Below, in pieces: positions 1 through 7,682 of a stretch of 19,124 bases of DNA. Source of the DNA: Actinomycetota bacterium (GTDB lineage Bacteria > Actinomycetota > Thermoleophilia > Gaiellales > Gaiellaceae); NCBI GenBank assembly GCA_005883235.1, contig VAYE01000157.1:1-19124 (forward strand), written 5' to 3'. Every line of letters begins with the position of its first letter. Position 1 is the stretch's first letter. The position numbers and the translations under genes were made by a program. The notes under the pieces are model-generated. The model had not been told where the DNA came from and did not search any database. It worked only from the letters and a program-made list of their open reading frames with translations.

Positions 1-627
1 ACCTTCATTCTCGGGCTGACCGGGCGGGATCGCCCGCGTGTCTGCTACCTCCCCACCGCGCAGGGCGACTCGCCCGTCTACATCGTCGGCTTCTACGAAG
101 CGGTCGGCGAGCCCGCGCAGCCGGCGCATCTCGGTCTCTTCGGCCGGCCGCGCCGCGATATGCGCGAGTTCCTGCTCGACCAGGACGTCGTCTTCGTCGG
201 CGGCGGCAACACGGCGAACATGCTCGCGATCTGGCGGGTGCACGGCGTCGACCGGATCCTGGGCGAGGCCTGGGAGCGCGGGATCGTGCTCGCGGGGAGC
301 AGCGCAGGCTCGATCTGCTGGTTCGAGGCCGGGGTGACCGACTCGTTCGGCGAGGAGCTTGCGCCGCTGCAGTGCCTCGGCCTCCTCACCGGGAGCAACT
401 GTCCCCACTACGACAGCGAGCCGAAGCGCCGGCCGACGTACCACCGCCTCGTCGAGAGCGGGGAACTCCCGCCCGGGCTCGCGGTCGACGACGGCGTCGG
501 GCTCCACTTCGTCGGCACCGAGCTGTCGGAGGTCGTCTCCGCTCGGCCGGGCGCCCGCGCCGTCCGTGTCGTGCCCGGCGACGGCGGCGTCGAGGAAACC
601 CCGCTCACGGTGCGGCAGCTCGGCTGA
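1..627 (+). CDS. pepE: Peptidase E (family S51), 5'-truncated by window edge
   Basis: Cytoplasmic serine peptidase of the S51 family, which in characterised members cleaves Asp-Xaa dipeptides. The frame is open from base 1, so the true start lies outside; 208 residues are visible, and about 40-50 N-terminal residues are missing by comparison with the usual length of about 230-250. Seen in sequence: a GGGNTANML stretch at in-window residues 67-75 and a nucleophile elbow AGSSAGS with the predicted catalytic Ser at residue 101 (codon at 301-303). An Asp follows in GGVTDSFG-like context, and a His lies in NCPHYD, matching the family's Ser/Asp/His arrangement. It ends 16 nt before the glycosyltransferase start, so co-transcription is likely, although no functional link is obvious. 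Family assignment is firm; substrate specificity is inferred. Confidence 0.9.
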   Translation, partial: TFILGLTGRDRPRVCYLPTAQGDSPVYIVGFYEAVGEPAQPAHLGLFGRPRRDMREFLLDQDVVFVGGGNTANMLAIWRVHGVDRILGEAWERGIVLAGSSAGSICWFEAGVTDSFGEELAPLQCLGLLTGSNCPHYDSEPKRRPTYHRLVESGELPPGLAVDDGVGLHFVGTELSEVVSARPGARAVRVVPGDGGVEETPLTVRQLG

Positions 628-643
628 ATATCCTGAGCGAGCG

Positions 644-1789
644 ATGAAGGTAGGCATCGTCGTCCCGTACTCGTGGTCGTTCTGGGGAGCGGTCGTCGAG
701 CACGCGGAGCTGCAGGCCGAGGCGCTGCAGCGTCTTGGCGTCGAGACGCGGACGATCATGGGCCACGACCCGCCCGGACGGTTCACGAGCGCGCTCCACC
801 CGCGGCACGGACGGCACGGGCGGCCGCCGCCGGAGGTGCTGCCGGTGGGCCGCTCCGTGATCGTGCCGGCGAACGGAAGCCTGCCGAACATCGTGCTGAG
901 CCCCTCGTCGGTGCCGCGGATCAAACGCATCCTCGAGCGGGAGCGGTTCGACGTGCTGCACCTGCACGAGCCGATGACGCCCGCGATCTGCACCGCCGTT
1001 CTCGCGCTCGCCCGGACGCCGATGGTCGCCACCTTCCATGCGTCGGGGGACCTGGGCTGGATGAGGATCTGCACTCCCGTCTGGGGATTCCTCGCCGAGC
1101 GCATCGACCATCGGATCGCCGTCTCCGAGCAGGCCCGCGAGTCGCAGCGTCGCTGGCTGCCCGGCGACTACGACGTCGTCCCGAACGGCGTGCTCATCCC
1201 GACCGAGGCCGAGCCAAGCGGACGCGAGCACCGGATCGTGTTCGCCGGCCGGCAGGAGCCGCGGAAGGGCCTCCAGATCCTGCTCCGCGCGTGGGAGGAC
1301 ATTCGGGCGCGCACGGGCGCGCGGCTGCGTCTGATCGGCGCCGACCCGCTCGCCGTCCGGTTGCTGCTGACGCGCGAGCGTGTCTCGGACGACGGAATCG
1401 ACGTGCTCGGCTTCCTCGACCAGGACGCGTTCACCGCCGAGCTCCTCTCGGCGAAGGCGCTCGCCGCTCCGTCGCTCGGCGGCGAGAGCTTCGGGATGGT
1501 GCTCACGCGCGCGTTCGCCTGCGCGACTCCAGTCGTCGCCTCCGACATCTCGGGGTACAGGGAGGTCATGACACCCGAGGCCGGCGTGCTCGTGCCGCCG
1601 GGCGATCCGCGCGCGCTGGCCGACGCGCTCGTCGGGCTGCTCGAGGACGAGCCGCGGCGGAACGCCCTCGGTGCTGCGGCGCGGGAGCTCGCACAGGAGC
1701 GCTATTCCTGGGACGACATCGCGCGACGGCTCGTGCAGATCTACGAGCTCGTGAGCGGCGTCGCGGCGACGCCGGTGACCGCGCGGTGA
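644..1789 (+). CDS. GT4-family glycosyltransferase, PimA-like
   Basis: Probable retaining glycosyltransferase of family GT4, closest in style to phosphatidylinositol mannosyltransferases (PimA), acting on a lipid acceptor at the inner face of the membrane. It has 381 residues, the normal GT-B length. The N-terminal Rossmann half begins MKVGIVVPYSWSFWG and has HLHEPMTP and ATFHASGD; the C-terminal nucleotide-sugar half has FAGRQEPRKGLQILL and GGESFGMVL followed by ATPVVASD. ATG 644 is chosen because homologues begin just at this MKVGIVVPYS; the same frame is open far upstream only as a shadow of the peptidase gene. Its TGA overlaps the GTG of the next gene, a flippase-like protein, which supports a glycolipid or lipoglycan role. 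Odd point: the second Glu of the usual EX7E motif is Arg here. Donor and acceptor cannot be read from sequence. Confidence 0.88.
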   Translation: MKVGIVVPYSWSFWGAVVEHAELQAEALQRLGVETRTIMGHDPPGRFTSALHPRHGRHGRPPPEVLPVGRSVIVPANGSLPNIVLSPSSVPRIKRILERERFDVLHLHEPMTPAICTAVLALARTPMVATFHASGDLGWMRICTPVWGFLAERIDHRIAVSEQARESQRRWLPGDYDVVPNGVLIPTEAEPSGREHRIVFAGRQEPRKGLQILLRAWEDIRARTGARLRLIGADPLAVRLLLTRERVSDDGIDVLGFLDQDAFTAELLSAKALAAPSLGGESFGMVLTRAFACATPVVASDISGYREVMTPEAGVLVPPGDPRALADALVGLLEDEPRRNALGAAARELAQERYSWDDIARRLVQIYELVSGVAATPVTAR

Positions 1790-2847
1790 AGCTGCGGGCT
1801 CCGCGGGCTCCATGGTGGCGGATCCTGCTCGTCGTGCCAGGGGCGGCCGCCGTCATCGCGCTGCTCTGGTGGCGCGGGCCGAACTGGAGCGCCGTCGGCG
1901 ATGCCTTCACGATCGTCCGCTGGCAGTGGGTGCTCGCCGCGATCGGGTTCAACTTCGTCTCCGTCTTCGCCCGCGCCCTCGCGTGGCGGACGGTGATCCG
2001 GCAGGCGATGCCGCCCCCGCGGCCGAGCTTCCTGCTCGTCTTCTCCGCCTTCTCCGTCGGGCTCTTCGCCAACGCCGTGCTCCCCGGACGAATCGGGGAG
2101 CTCGCCCGAGTCGCGGTGCTGAACCGCAAGCTCCCCGGCCGCCGCGGGGCCTGGGCGACGCTGATCGGCACCGTCTTCGCTCACCGCATCTTCGACATCG
2201 TCCCCGTCGTCCTCCTGATCGTCTACGTCGTGCTGACGGCGAAGATCCCCGACTGGGCGATCTCTAGCCTGATCGTCTTCGTCTGCGTGGGGACCGTGCT
2301 CTTCGCGCTCGCCTTCGCGGTCGCACGGCGGCCCCAGGGCGGCGTGCCCGTGAACCTCGGCTCGGTGCGGAGGCTTCTCACCATGGCCAGGCACGGCCTC
2401 GGCGTCATGCACGCGCCGCTTGCGGCCGTCGGCGCCATCGCCTTCCAGTGCTTCGGCTGGCTTTGCCAGTTCTTCGCCGTCTACACCGCCATGCGCGCGT
2501 TCCACATCCACGCGCCGCTCCCGGCCGCGGGACTCGTGCTCGTGCTGATGAACGTAGCCACGATCTTCCCGCTCTGGCCCGGCAACGTCGGTCTCCTGCA
2601 GGCGGCGATCGCGCTCCCGCTCATCCACTACGGCGTCTTCTACGCGCGCGGGATCGCCTACGGGATCGGGCTCCAGGCGATCGAAGCCTCGGTCGGCGTC
2701 GGCTTCGGGCTCCTCTTCCTCGCGCGCGAGGGCCTGTCGTACACGATGCTCAAGGTCATGCCCGACGCGACCCAGGCCGAGATGCCGGAGCCCGCCGGCT
2801 CCGTCGAGCGGGAGGCCGACGGTGCGCGTGCTCGCGTGCCCGGCTAG
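1786..2847 (+). CDS. Flippase-like membrane protein (UPF0104 / LPG synthase TM-region family)
   Basis: Polytopic inner-membrane protein of 353 residues with about eight hydrophobic segments, from LLVVPGAAAVIALLW near the N-terminus to VGVGFGLLFLA near the C-terminus. It carries the family signatures VLPGRIGE (loop after an early membrane segment) and FPLWPGNVGLLQAA. This family is related to the membrane part of MprF and to AglD/YbhN proteins, and members are often paired with glycosyltransferases and thought to move or handle lipid-linked substrates. GTG 1786 overlaps the previous stop in GTGA, giving translational coupling; no strong Shine-Dalgarno is visible. The frame is open far upstream, but that part lies entirely inside the glycosyltransferase gene and is Arg/Ala-rich shadow. 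The 3' end overlaps the glycerate kinase start by 26 nt. A paralogue lies at 17615-18610. Confidence 0.85.
   Translation: MKLRAPRAPWWRILLVVPGAAAVIALLWWRGPNWSAVGDAFTIVRWQWVLAAIGFNFVSVFARALAWRTVIRQAMPPPRPSFLLVFSAFSVGLFANAVLPGRIGELARVAVLNRKLPGRRGAWATLIGTVFAHRIFDIVPVVLLIVYVVLTAKIPDWAISSLIVFVCVGTVLFALAFAVARRPQGGVPVNLGSVRRLLTMARHGLGVMHAPLAAVGAIAFQCFGWLCQFFAVYTAMRAFHIHAPLPAAGLVLVLMNVATIFPLWPGNVGLLQAAIALPLIHYGVFYARGIAYGIGLQAIEASVGVGFGLLFLAREGLSYTMLKVMPDATQAEMPEPAGSVEREADGARARVPG
2810..2815 (+). promoter_or_regulatory. Shine-Dalgarno GGGAGG deciding the glycerate kinase start
   Basis: GGGAGG lies 6 nt before GTG 2822, inside the 3' end of the upstream membrane-protein gene. It supports GTG 2822 as the real start even though this makes a 26-nt overlap between the genes. 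It is one of few convincing Shine-Dalgarno sites in the window. Confidence 0.7.
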
Positions 2848-3763
2848 CCTCAAAGGCGCCCTCACAGCCGGCGATGCGGCGGCGGCTCTGGCGGCCGGGC
2901 TGCGGCGTGTGCCCGGGGTCGACGTCGAAGAGCTGCCGGTCGCGGACGGCGGGGAGGGGACCCTCGAGGCGCTCGCTCGGGCGAGCGGCGGTGTGTGGCG
3001 AGACGCCGACGTCCACGACGCGTTCGGGCGCCCGCGGCGCGCGCGATGGCTCGAGCTCGAGGACGGGACGGCGGTGGTCGAGGCGGCCGAGGCGATTCCA
3101 CTCGACCCGGAGCAGCTCGACCCGCTGCTCGCGTCGAGCCGTGGCCTCGGTGAGCTTGTGGGCGCGGTCGGACGGTCGCGGCCGCGTGAGCTCGTCGTCG
3201 GGCTCGGCGGGACTGCGAACGTCGACGGCGGAGCCGGCCTGCGGGAGGTTCTCGACGCGCTTCCCGCCCCGACCCGGGCCGCCTGCGACGTGCGCTCGCC
3301 GCTTGTCGACGCCGCCAGGCTGTTCGCGGCGCAGAAGGGTGCGTCCCCGGCCGACGTCACGGAGCTGGAGGCACGTTTGCTCGCGCTGCCGGAGCTCGTC
3401 GCCTATAGGTCGCTCCCCGGCGCCGGCGCGGCCGGCGGTCTCGGTGCGGCGTTCGCGGCGCTCGGCGCCGAGCTCGTGCCCGGCGCGGCACTCGTCCTCG
3501 ACGAGATCGGCTTCGAACCGGCCGGCTTCGATCTCGTCGTGACCGGCGAGGGCGCGGTCGACCGGACGACCGGCGAGGGGAAGGCGGTGGGCGAGGTGGC
3601 GCGCCGGTGCCGCGCCCTTGGCGTGCGTTGCGCCGTCTTCGGCGGTCGCATCGTCGAGCCGGTCGAGGGCGCCGAGACGTACGAGCTCAGCGGCGATCCC
3701 GCCCGCGCGGCCACCGACCTCGAGGAGCTCGGCGAGCGCCTGGCGCGCCGGCTCGCGGGCTAG
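2822..3763 (+). CDS. Glycerate kinase (GckA/GlxK type, PF02595)
   Basis: Soluble kinase phosphorylating glycerate with ATP, feeding glyoxylate/serine-derived carbon into lower glycolysis. Family motifs are plain: opening ACPASLKGALTAGDAAAAL (substrate-side KG), PVADGGEGTLEAL, GLGGTANVDGGAGL, DVRSPL, QKGAS, GAGAAGGLGAAFAALGAELVPG, and DLVVTGEGAVDRTTGEGKAVGEVA near the C-terminus. At 313 residues it is shorter than the usual 370-380. The shortening is spread through the middle rather than truncating an end, so it looks like a compact but intact member. The start is GTG with GGGAGG 6 nt upstream. The stop overlaps by 4 nt the convergent xseB stop, so there is no room for a terminator between the two operons. 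Whether it makes 2- or 3-phosphoglycerate cannot be told. Confidence 0.9.
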   Translation: MRVLACPASLKGALTAGDAAAALAAGLRRVPGVDVEELPVADGGEGTLEALARASGGVWRDADVHDAFGRPRRARWLELEDGTAVVEAAEAIPLDPEQLDPLLASSRGLGELVGAVGRSRPRELVVGLGGTANVDGGAGLREVLDALPAPTRAACDVRSPLVDAARLFAAQKGASPADVTELEARLLALPELVAYRSLPGAGAAGGLGAAFAALGAELVPGAALVLDEIGFEPAGFDLVVTGEGAVDRTTGEGKAVGEVARRCRALGVRCAVFGGRIVEPVEGAETYELSGDPARAATDLEELGERLARRLAG

Positions 3764-3975
3764 CGCTCGTCTCCCGGCGCCGCGCCGGTCGTTCGCGCGA
3801 GCTCCTCGATCCGCCCGTGCGCCGCGTCGAGCCTGGAGAGACAGAAGCGGTAGAGCTCCTCGCCGCGTTCCCAGAGCTGGATCGCCTCGTCGAGGCTCGC
3901 CTGCCCGCTCTCGAGCCGCTCGACGATTCCGTCGAGCTCGCGCTGCGCGGTCTCGAAGGTCGGCTCGTCCGTCAC
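3760..3975 (-). CDS. xseB: Exodeoxyribonuclease VII small subunit
   Basis: Small helical subunit of exonuclease VII, which binds the XseA coiled coil and is needed for single-strand DNA degradation. It has 71 residues, as expected for the family. The diagnostic core is visible: FETAQRELDGIVERLESGQ, then SLDEAIQLWERGEELYRFC, then a helical tail with RLDAAHGRIEEL. It starts at GTG 3975, overlapping the xseA stop in GTGA, so it is translationally coupled and second in an xseA-xseB operon. The 3' end overlaps the convergent glycerate kinase gene by 4 nt. Confidence 0.93.
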   Translation of the reverse strand: MTDEPTFETAQRELDGIVERLESGQASLDEAIQLWERGEELYRFCLSRLDAAHGRIEELARTTGAAPGDER

Positions 3976-5114
3976 TCGACGCGGGCTCCGAACTCACCAT
4001 CGGCCACCTCGACGCGAAGCGGCTGCCCGGGTTGGACGGCGGCCGGCGAACGGACGATCCCGTTGTCCGTCCGGACAACCGCGTACCCTCGTACGAGTGT
4101 CGCCTTCGGAGACAACGCACGCAGTCGGCCCGCGCTCTGCTCGAGCGCCGCCCGCTTGCGTTCGACGGCGAGCGCAGGAGTTCGGCGCAGACGGTCGTGC
4201 AGGAGCGCGAGGCGGTCGCGCTCGCGCCCGAGCGTCCGCTCCGCGCCGCGGGCCAGGCGGCCACGGGCGCGATCGAGGCCCTCCAGCAGCTCGCCGAGGT
4301 CGGGGACGACGAGTCGGCCCGCCGCAGTCGGCGTCGAGGCGCGGACGTCGGCGGCGAGGTCGCAGAGCGGCGTGTCTTGCTCGTGCCCGACCGCTGACAC
4401 AACGGGAACCGGACAGCCGGCGATCGCGCGGAGGAGCCGCTCGTCGCTGAACGGCAGGAGGTCTTCGAAGCTGCCTCCGCCGCGCGCGACGACAATCACG
4501 TCCACGTGAGGGACGGCGGCGAGCCCGCGCAGCGCCTCGGCGATCGCTGCGGCGGCTCTCGGGCCCTGGACGTACGTCTCGGCGACGACGATGCGGGCAG
4601 GCGGAAACCGCGTCGTCATCGTCGCCAGGACGTCGCGCTTCGCGGCCGCGTCGTTCCCGGTCACGAGCCCGACGACCCGCGGCAGGCGCGGAAGCGCGCG
4701 CTTGCGCTCGGGCGCGAAGAGGCCCTCGGCTGCGAGCTTGCGCTTCAGGCGCTCGAGCGCGGCGAGGTGGTCGCCCAGGCCGAAGCGTTCGATCGTGAGC
4801 ACGCGCAGCCGGAAGTCGCCCCGTGCCTCGTAGAGCTCGGGTCGCCCGAAGACGTGGACGCGCTCGCCGTCGGCGAGGTCCAGTCGGAGCGCTTCGAAAC
4901 GGCCTCGCGGCATCGTCGCCGGAAGACAGGCGCCGTCAGACGGGTCCTTGAGCGTGAAGAAGATGCTCTGCCAGCCCGACTGGTGGCGGAGCTCGGTCAC
5001 CTCGCCCTCGACCCAGAGGGTCGGCAGGCGCGCGAGCCAATCGGCGACGCCGCGGTTGAACGCCGCGACGGTGTAAACCTTCCGGTCGCCGTACTCGATC
5101 GGCGCGATCTTCAC
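3972..5114 (-). CDS. xseA: Exodeoxyribonuclease VII large subunit
   Basis: Catalytic subunit of the cytoplasmic single-strand-specific exonuclease that trims DNA to oligonucleotides during repair. It has 380 residues, shorter than E. coli XseA (456) mainly in the C-terminal coiled coil. Order: N-terminal OB-fold (VAAFNRGVADWLARLPTLWV, GWQSIFFTLKD), the catalytic region (VVGLVTGNDAAAKRDVL, VVARGGGSFEDLLPFSDE, VSAVGHEQDTPLCDLAADVRA then STPTAAG), a helical RLARGAERTLGRERD segment, and a C-terminal RGYAVV strand. GTG 5114 is preferred over the longer open frame to 5246: the extra residues are not OB-like, and a -10 box TACCAT (minus strand, 5127-5122) lies 7 nt before it. It is divergent from the secreted-protein gene at 5167. 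Confidence 0.93.
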   Translation of the reverse strand: MKIAPIEYGDRKVYTVAAFNRGVADWLARLPTLWVEGEVTELRHQSGWQSIFFTLKDPSDGACLPATMPRGRFEALRLDLADGERVHVFGRPELYEARGDFRLRVLTIERFGLGDHLAALERLKRKLAAEGLFAPERKRALPRLPRVVGLVTGNDAAAKRDVLATMTTRFPPARIVVAETYVQGPRAAAAIAEALRGLAAVPHVDVIVVARGGGSFEDLLPFSDERLLRAIAGCPVPVVSAVGHEQDTPLCDLAADVRASTPTAAGRLVVPDLGELLEGLDRARGRLARGAERTLGRERDRLALLHDRLRRTPALAVERKRAALEQSAGRLRALSPKATLVRGYAVVRTDNGIVRSPAAVQPGQPLRVEVADGEFGARVE

Positions 5115-5121
5115 GCCGCCG

Positions 5122-5127
5122 ATGGTA
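5122..5127 (-). promoter_or_regulatory. -10 box TACCAT for leaderless xseA
   Basis: On the minus strand TACCAT lies 7 nt upstream of the GTG start of xseA, so transcription should begin at or within about one base of the start codon. No convincing -35 hexamer is visible, which is common in GC-rich actinomycetes. The same layout recurs at other genes in this window. Confidence 0.55.
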
Positions 5128-5166
5128 CGTCTCACAGGACCTGACCGTCCGCGGGCTTCGTAGCCG

Positions 5167-6090
5167 GTGAAGGTGCGCTTTCTCGTCACGCTCTCGGCCT
5201 GGCTGCTCGTGGTCCTCGTGGCGGGGGCGGACGCCGCGGTGACCACGCACGCTGCGCGCGACTGTGCTGCCGTGCGGGCGCCGCACTTTCGAGTGCCGGC
5301 GCGCTTCTTGGCGCCACGATCGGTCGGGCTCTGGATGCCCTATCGCGGCCGCTGTCTCCTGCGCGTCGTCGCCGGCGCGGGCTCGGCCGTGCCCCTCTTT
5401 CGGCTGCGAGGCACGCAGCGGATCGTGGGCCTTCAATGGGCGCCCAACGGCGGGAGGTTCATCCTTGTCACGCGGCGGCCGCGCCGGGTTCTCCTGCTCC
5501 GTCTCGACGGGCGTGTCGTCGAGAGCTGGCGCGCTGCCTCAGCGGCCTTCTTCGCTGACGGGCGGCTCGTGCTCGGCCGCGATTCGGGCCTCTACGTCGC
5601 CGGCGGGCGCCACCTCTCGCTCCTCGTACGCCGCTCCGCTCTGGTTCGGGCGGCCGGCTTCCAGAGCGCCTCGGGCCCCTTCGGACCTGACCCGTGGGGC
5701 AACAGCCGCGGCTACGGACGCCGCGCCCTCGCCGTCCAGTGGTGGAGCGGGCAGCGGGACGCACTGCTCGTCGTTCGCGACGGCGGGTACACGACCAGGG
5801 CGAGCCCGACCCGGCACGGCTTCCGGGGCGTGGGCGGCGGCGCGTGGTCGCCCGACGGGCGCGTGCTGCTCGAGTTCACGGTCTTCCGCCCGCCGCCAGG
5901 CTCCGAAAAGGATCACGACCATTGCCTCGACGTCTGGAGCCGGCGGGGCATCCGGCACATGTTCTGCGTCTTGAGCCTGGCTCGCCCGTATCGCTTTCAC
6001 TTCGACAAGCTGCTGTGGTCGAAGGACGGCCGAGCCGGACTCTTGAACGACGGCACAGTCGTATCGCCGCAGGGGCGCGTTCTCGTGTGA
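5167..6090 (+). CDS. Secreted beta-propeller-like protein of unknown function
   Basis: Protein of 307 residues with a typical Sec signal: MKVR, then a hydrophobic core LVTLSAWLLVVLVAGADA, cleavage probably near residues 24-30. The mature part has repeats of the TolB/WD40-like kind, each with a W-(S/A)-(P/K)-(D/N)-G core: LQWAPNGGRFILVT, GAWSPDGRVLLEF and LLWSKDGRAGLLNDG, with an intervening AAFFADGRLVLG. This suggests a small exported beta-propeller; partners and ligands are unknown. GTG 5167 is used because the signal peptide follows immediately; there is no clear Shine-Dalgarno. It is divergent from xseA across 52 bp. Its 3' end overlaps antisense with the tail of the ORF at 5876-6247. Confidence 0.7.
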   Translation: MKVRFLVTLSAWLLVVLVAGADAAVTTHAARDCAAVRAPHFRVPARFLAPRSVGLWMPYRGRCLLRVVAGAGSAVPLFRLRGTQRIVGLQWAPNGGRFILVTRRPRRVLLLRLDGRVVESWRAASAAFFADGRLVLGRDSGLYVAGGRHLSLLVRRSALVRAAGFQSASGPFGPDPWGNSRGYGRRALAVQWWSGQRDALLVVRDGGYTTRASPTRHGFRGVGGGAWSPDGRVLLEFTVFRPPPGSEKDHDHCLDVWSRRGIRHMFCVLSLARPYRFHFDKLLWSKDGRAGLLNDGTVVSPQGRVLV

Positions 6091-6247
6091 CGAGCTCGAC
6101 GGCGCGGTGGAGATCTGCCTCGCTTCCGGCGAGTCGTTCGGCGAGCGGGAGCGGGTAGCCGGCCTCCATCAAGACGTGCAAGCGCCAGCCCTCGACCTTG
6201 GCCCGCTCGCTCCGCTCTATCTCCGGCGTCTCGACTCTCTCGCTCAT
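5876..6247 (-). CDS. Small uncharacterised protein with helical N-terminal domain
   Basis: ATG 6247 opens a 123-residue frame. The first 55-60 residues look like a real small domain: MSERVETPEIERSERAKVEG, then WRLHVLMEAGYPLPLAERLA, then SEADLHRAVELV. Small actinobacterial proteins with an R-x-H-x-L-x-x-AGY...LAERLA...DLH-AVELV pattern exist as unannotated conserved proteins (from memory, not checked). The remaining half is Arg/Gly/Ser-rich, lies antisense inside the propeller gene (5876-6090) and looks like read-through into non-coding frame, so a stop may have been lost or a frameshift may lie near 6090. On the minus strand AGGAGG lies 15 nt and GGAAG 4 nt before the ATG. It follows the coiled-coil gene by 76 nt in the same direction and may be its operon partner. 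Confidence 0.5.
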   Translation of the reverse strand: MSERVETPEIERSERAKVEGWRLHVLMEAGYPLPLAERLAGSEADLHRAVELVTRERAPAAIRLCRRSRVRLGRPSTTAACRSESDTGEPGSRRRTCAGCPAGSRRRGNGRDPFRSLAAGGRP

Positions 6248-6323
6248 GGCGCTTCCGTTCGCCCTCCTAGAGACGAACCCTCCCGCGCGAAAGTTGGCGC
6301 GAATTCGTCGCTGCTGGGTTCGC

Positions 6324-7682
6324 TCAGGCGCGGGTGCGCAGGCTCTCGCGCGCCTGTGCAAGGAGCTCGTCGAGCCGGCGAGAGAGGTCGGAGAGACGCG
6401 TCTCGAGCACCGTTCGCTCGGAGTCGGTCTCGGCGGTGAGCGACTGGAGACGCCGGCGCAGATCGGATTCCATGTCGCCGAGCCTGCTCTCGAGGCTCTG
6501 GACGAACTCCTCGCGCTGGCGCTCGAGGCCGGCGGCGATCCCGTTGAGCCGCTTCTCGAGCCGCTGCGCGCCGGCGTCCCCGACCTGCGACAGCCGCTCC
6601 GCGAGCACCCGCTCCGCCTCGCGCGCATAGGCCTGGACCCCGCGGTCGAGCTCGCGCGCGAGTCGTCGGGCCGCGTCCTCGCGCTGGGCCTTGATCGCGT
6701 CCGCGAACTGCTGTGCCGCGGCGTCGGCGTAGCTCGAGGCGCTGCGGGCGACGGCCCGCTCGAGCTGCTCGACCTGCCTGCGCTCGACGTCGGCGAAGCT
6801 GGCCTGGATCCGCCGGACCGCCTCGGCCTCCTCGCGCTCAACCTGGTCTCTCAGCGCTCGCTCGCGGCGCCGAAGCCGCTCGTTGAGCTCGTGGAGTGCC
6901 CGGCGCCGCTCGCCCTGTGTGGTCTCGAGCTCGGCCTGGGCCGCGGCGGCCGTCTCCTCGGCCGCCCGCGCCAGCTCCTCGCGGAGCTTCGCGACGATCG
7001 ACCGGAGCTCGTCGGCCTCGCCCTCGACGCGCTCGGCGTCGCCCCGCATGCGCGTCTCGACCTCGGTGAGGAGCTGCTTCTGGCGATCGGCGAGCCGCGC
7101 GATCTGGGCCGCGAGGCCCTGCTGTGCCCGCTCGAGGTCCTCGCCCCACTCGGCGAGCCGCCGTTCGACGCGACGCTGCGTCTGCGCCAAGGCCTCGCTG
7201 AGGTTCGCGCCGGCCTGCTCCTCGCGCGTGGCGACGTCTTGCCGCCGCGCCTCCGCGATCCGGCGCTCCTCGTCGAGCAGGAGCGAGGTCGACTCGGCGC
7301 GCGCTCTGGCGAGTGTCCGCTCCAGCTCAGCCGCGTGAGCCGCCGTCTCGCGCTCGACGAGCTCACGGAGTCGCCGCTCCGCCTGTGCAGCCTCGTCGTC
7401 GACCCGGCGCGCGCGGGCGAGCGACCTGCGCACTCGTACGAGGGTGCCCTCGATCGCAGCGGCCACGGTCAGACCCAGGGCCGCGATCGCCACGGCGCGG
7501 GAGGGATCGAGCGCGAACGAGACCCACGCCGCGACGGCGCCGACCCCGATCAGCGTGGCGAGAGCGGCGATCGACTTCGCGCCAATGCCTCCCCGCAGCG
7601 CAGCCGCGAGCGAGGCGCCGACGACGACGGCGGCGGCCGCGAAGCCGGCCTGGACGACGGTCACACGATCCAAGGGTGCCAT
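6324..7682 (-). CDS. Membrane-anchored long coiled-coil protein
   Basis: Protein of 452 residues with no recognised enzymatic motif. Three hydrophobic segments come first (about residues 10-29, 36-58 and 63-82, Ala/Val/Gly-rich). A nearly uninterrupted Glu/Arg/Ala/Leu-rich heptad region then runs from about residue 85 to the end, with few helix breakers, for example ELEETTQ-like and RRLARELDRGVQAYAREAERVLAERL stretches (quoted in part). A membrane-tethered rod of this sort could be a scaffold, a division or envelope organiser, or an RmuC-like protein lacking a nuclease domain; none of these is proven. ATG 7682 sits directly after a 14-bp palindrome, with no Shine-Dalgarno. The upstream same-strand gene ends 71 nt earlier. 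Confidence 0.75.
   Translation of the reverse strand: MAPLDRVTVVQAGFAAAAVVVGASLAAALRGGIGAKSIAALATLIGVGAVAAWVSFALDPSRAVAIAALGLTVAAAIEGTLVRVRRSLARARRVDDEAAQAERRLRELVERETAAHAAELERTLARARAESTSLLLDEERRIAEARRQDVATREEQAGANLSEALAQTQRRVERRLAEWGEDLERAQQGLAAQIARLADRQKQLLTEVETRMRGDAERVEGEADELRSIVAKLREELARAAEETAAAAQAELETTQGERRRALHELNERLRRRERALRDQVEREEAEAVRRIQASFADVERRQVEQLERAVARSASSYADAAAQQFADAIKAQREDAARRLARELDRGVQAYAREAERVLAERLSQVGDAGAQRLEKRLNGIAAGLERQREEFVQSLESRLGDMESDLRRRLQSLTAETDSERTVLETRLSDLSRRLDELLAQARESLRTRA

Noticed and set aside
605..1813. Long minus-strand open frame opposite the glycosyltransferase gene
   Set aside because: Arg/Glu/Pro/His-rich composition typical of a GC-rich shadow frame, no domain, and it conflicts with a clear GT4 gene.
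1741..3360. 539-codon minus-strand open frame
   Set aside because: Antisense shadow of the flippase-like and glycerate kinase genes, with Asp/Gly/Arg low-complexity runs and no recognisable motif.
2756..4495. 579-codon minus-strand open frame spanning glycerate kinase and xse genes
   Set aside because: Shadow composition; the xseB and xseA frames in the same region have real family motifs.
5115..5246. The 44-codon N-terminal extension of xseA
   Set aside because: Ser/Thr/Arg-rich sequence without OB-fold character, overlapping the divergent gene's signal peptide; the -10 box before GTG 5114 supports the shorter form.
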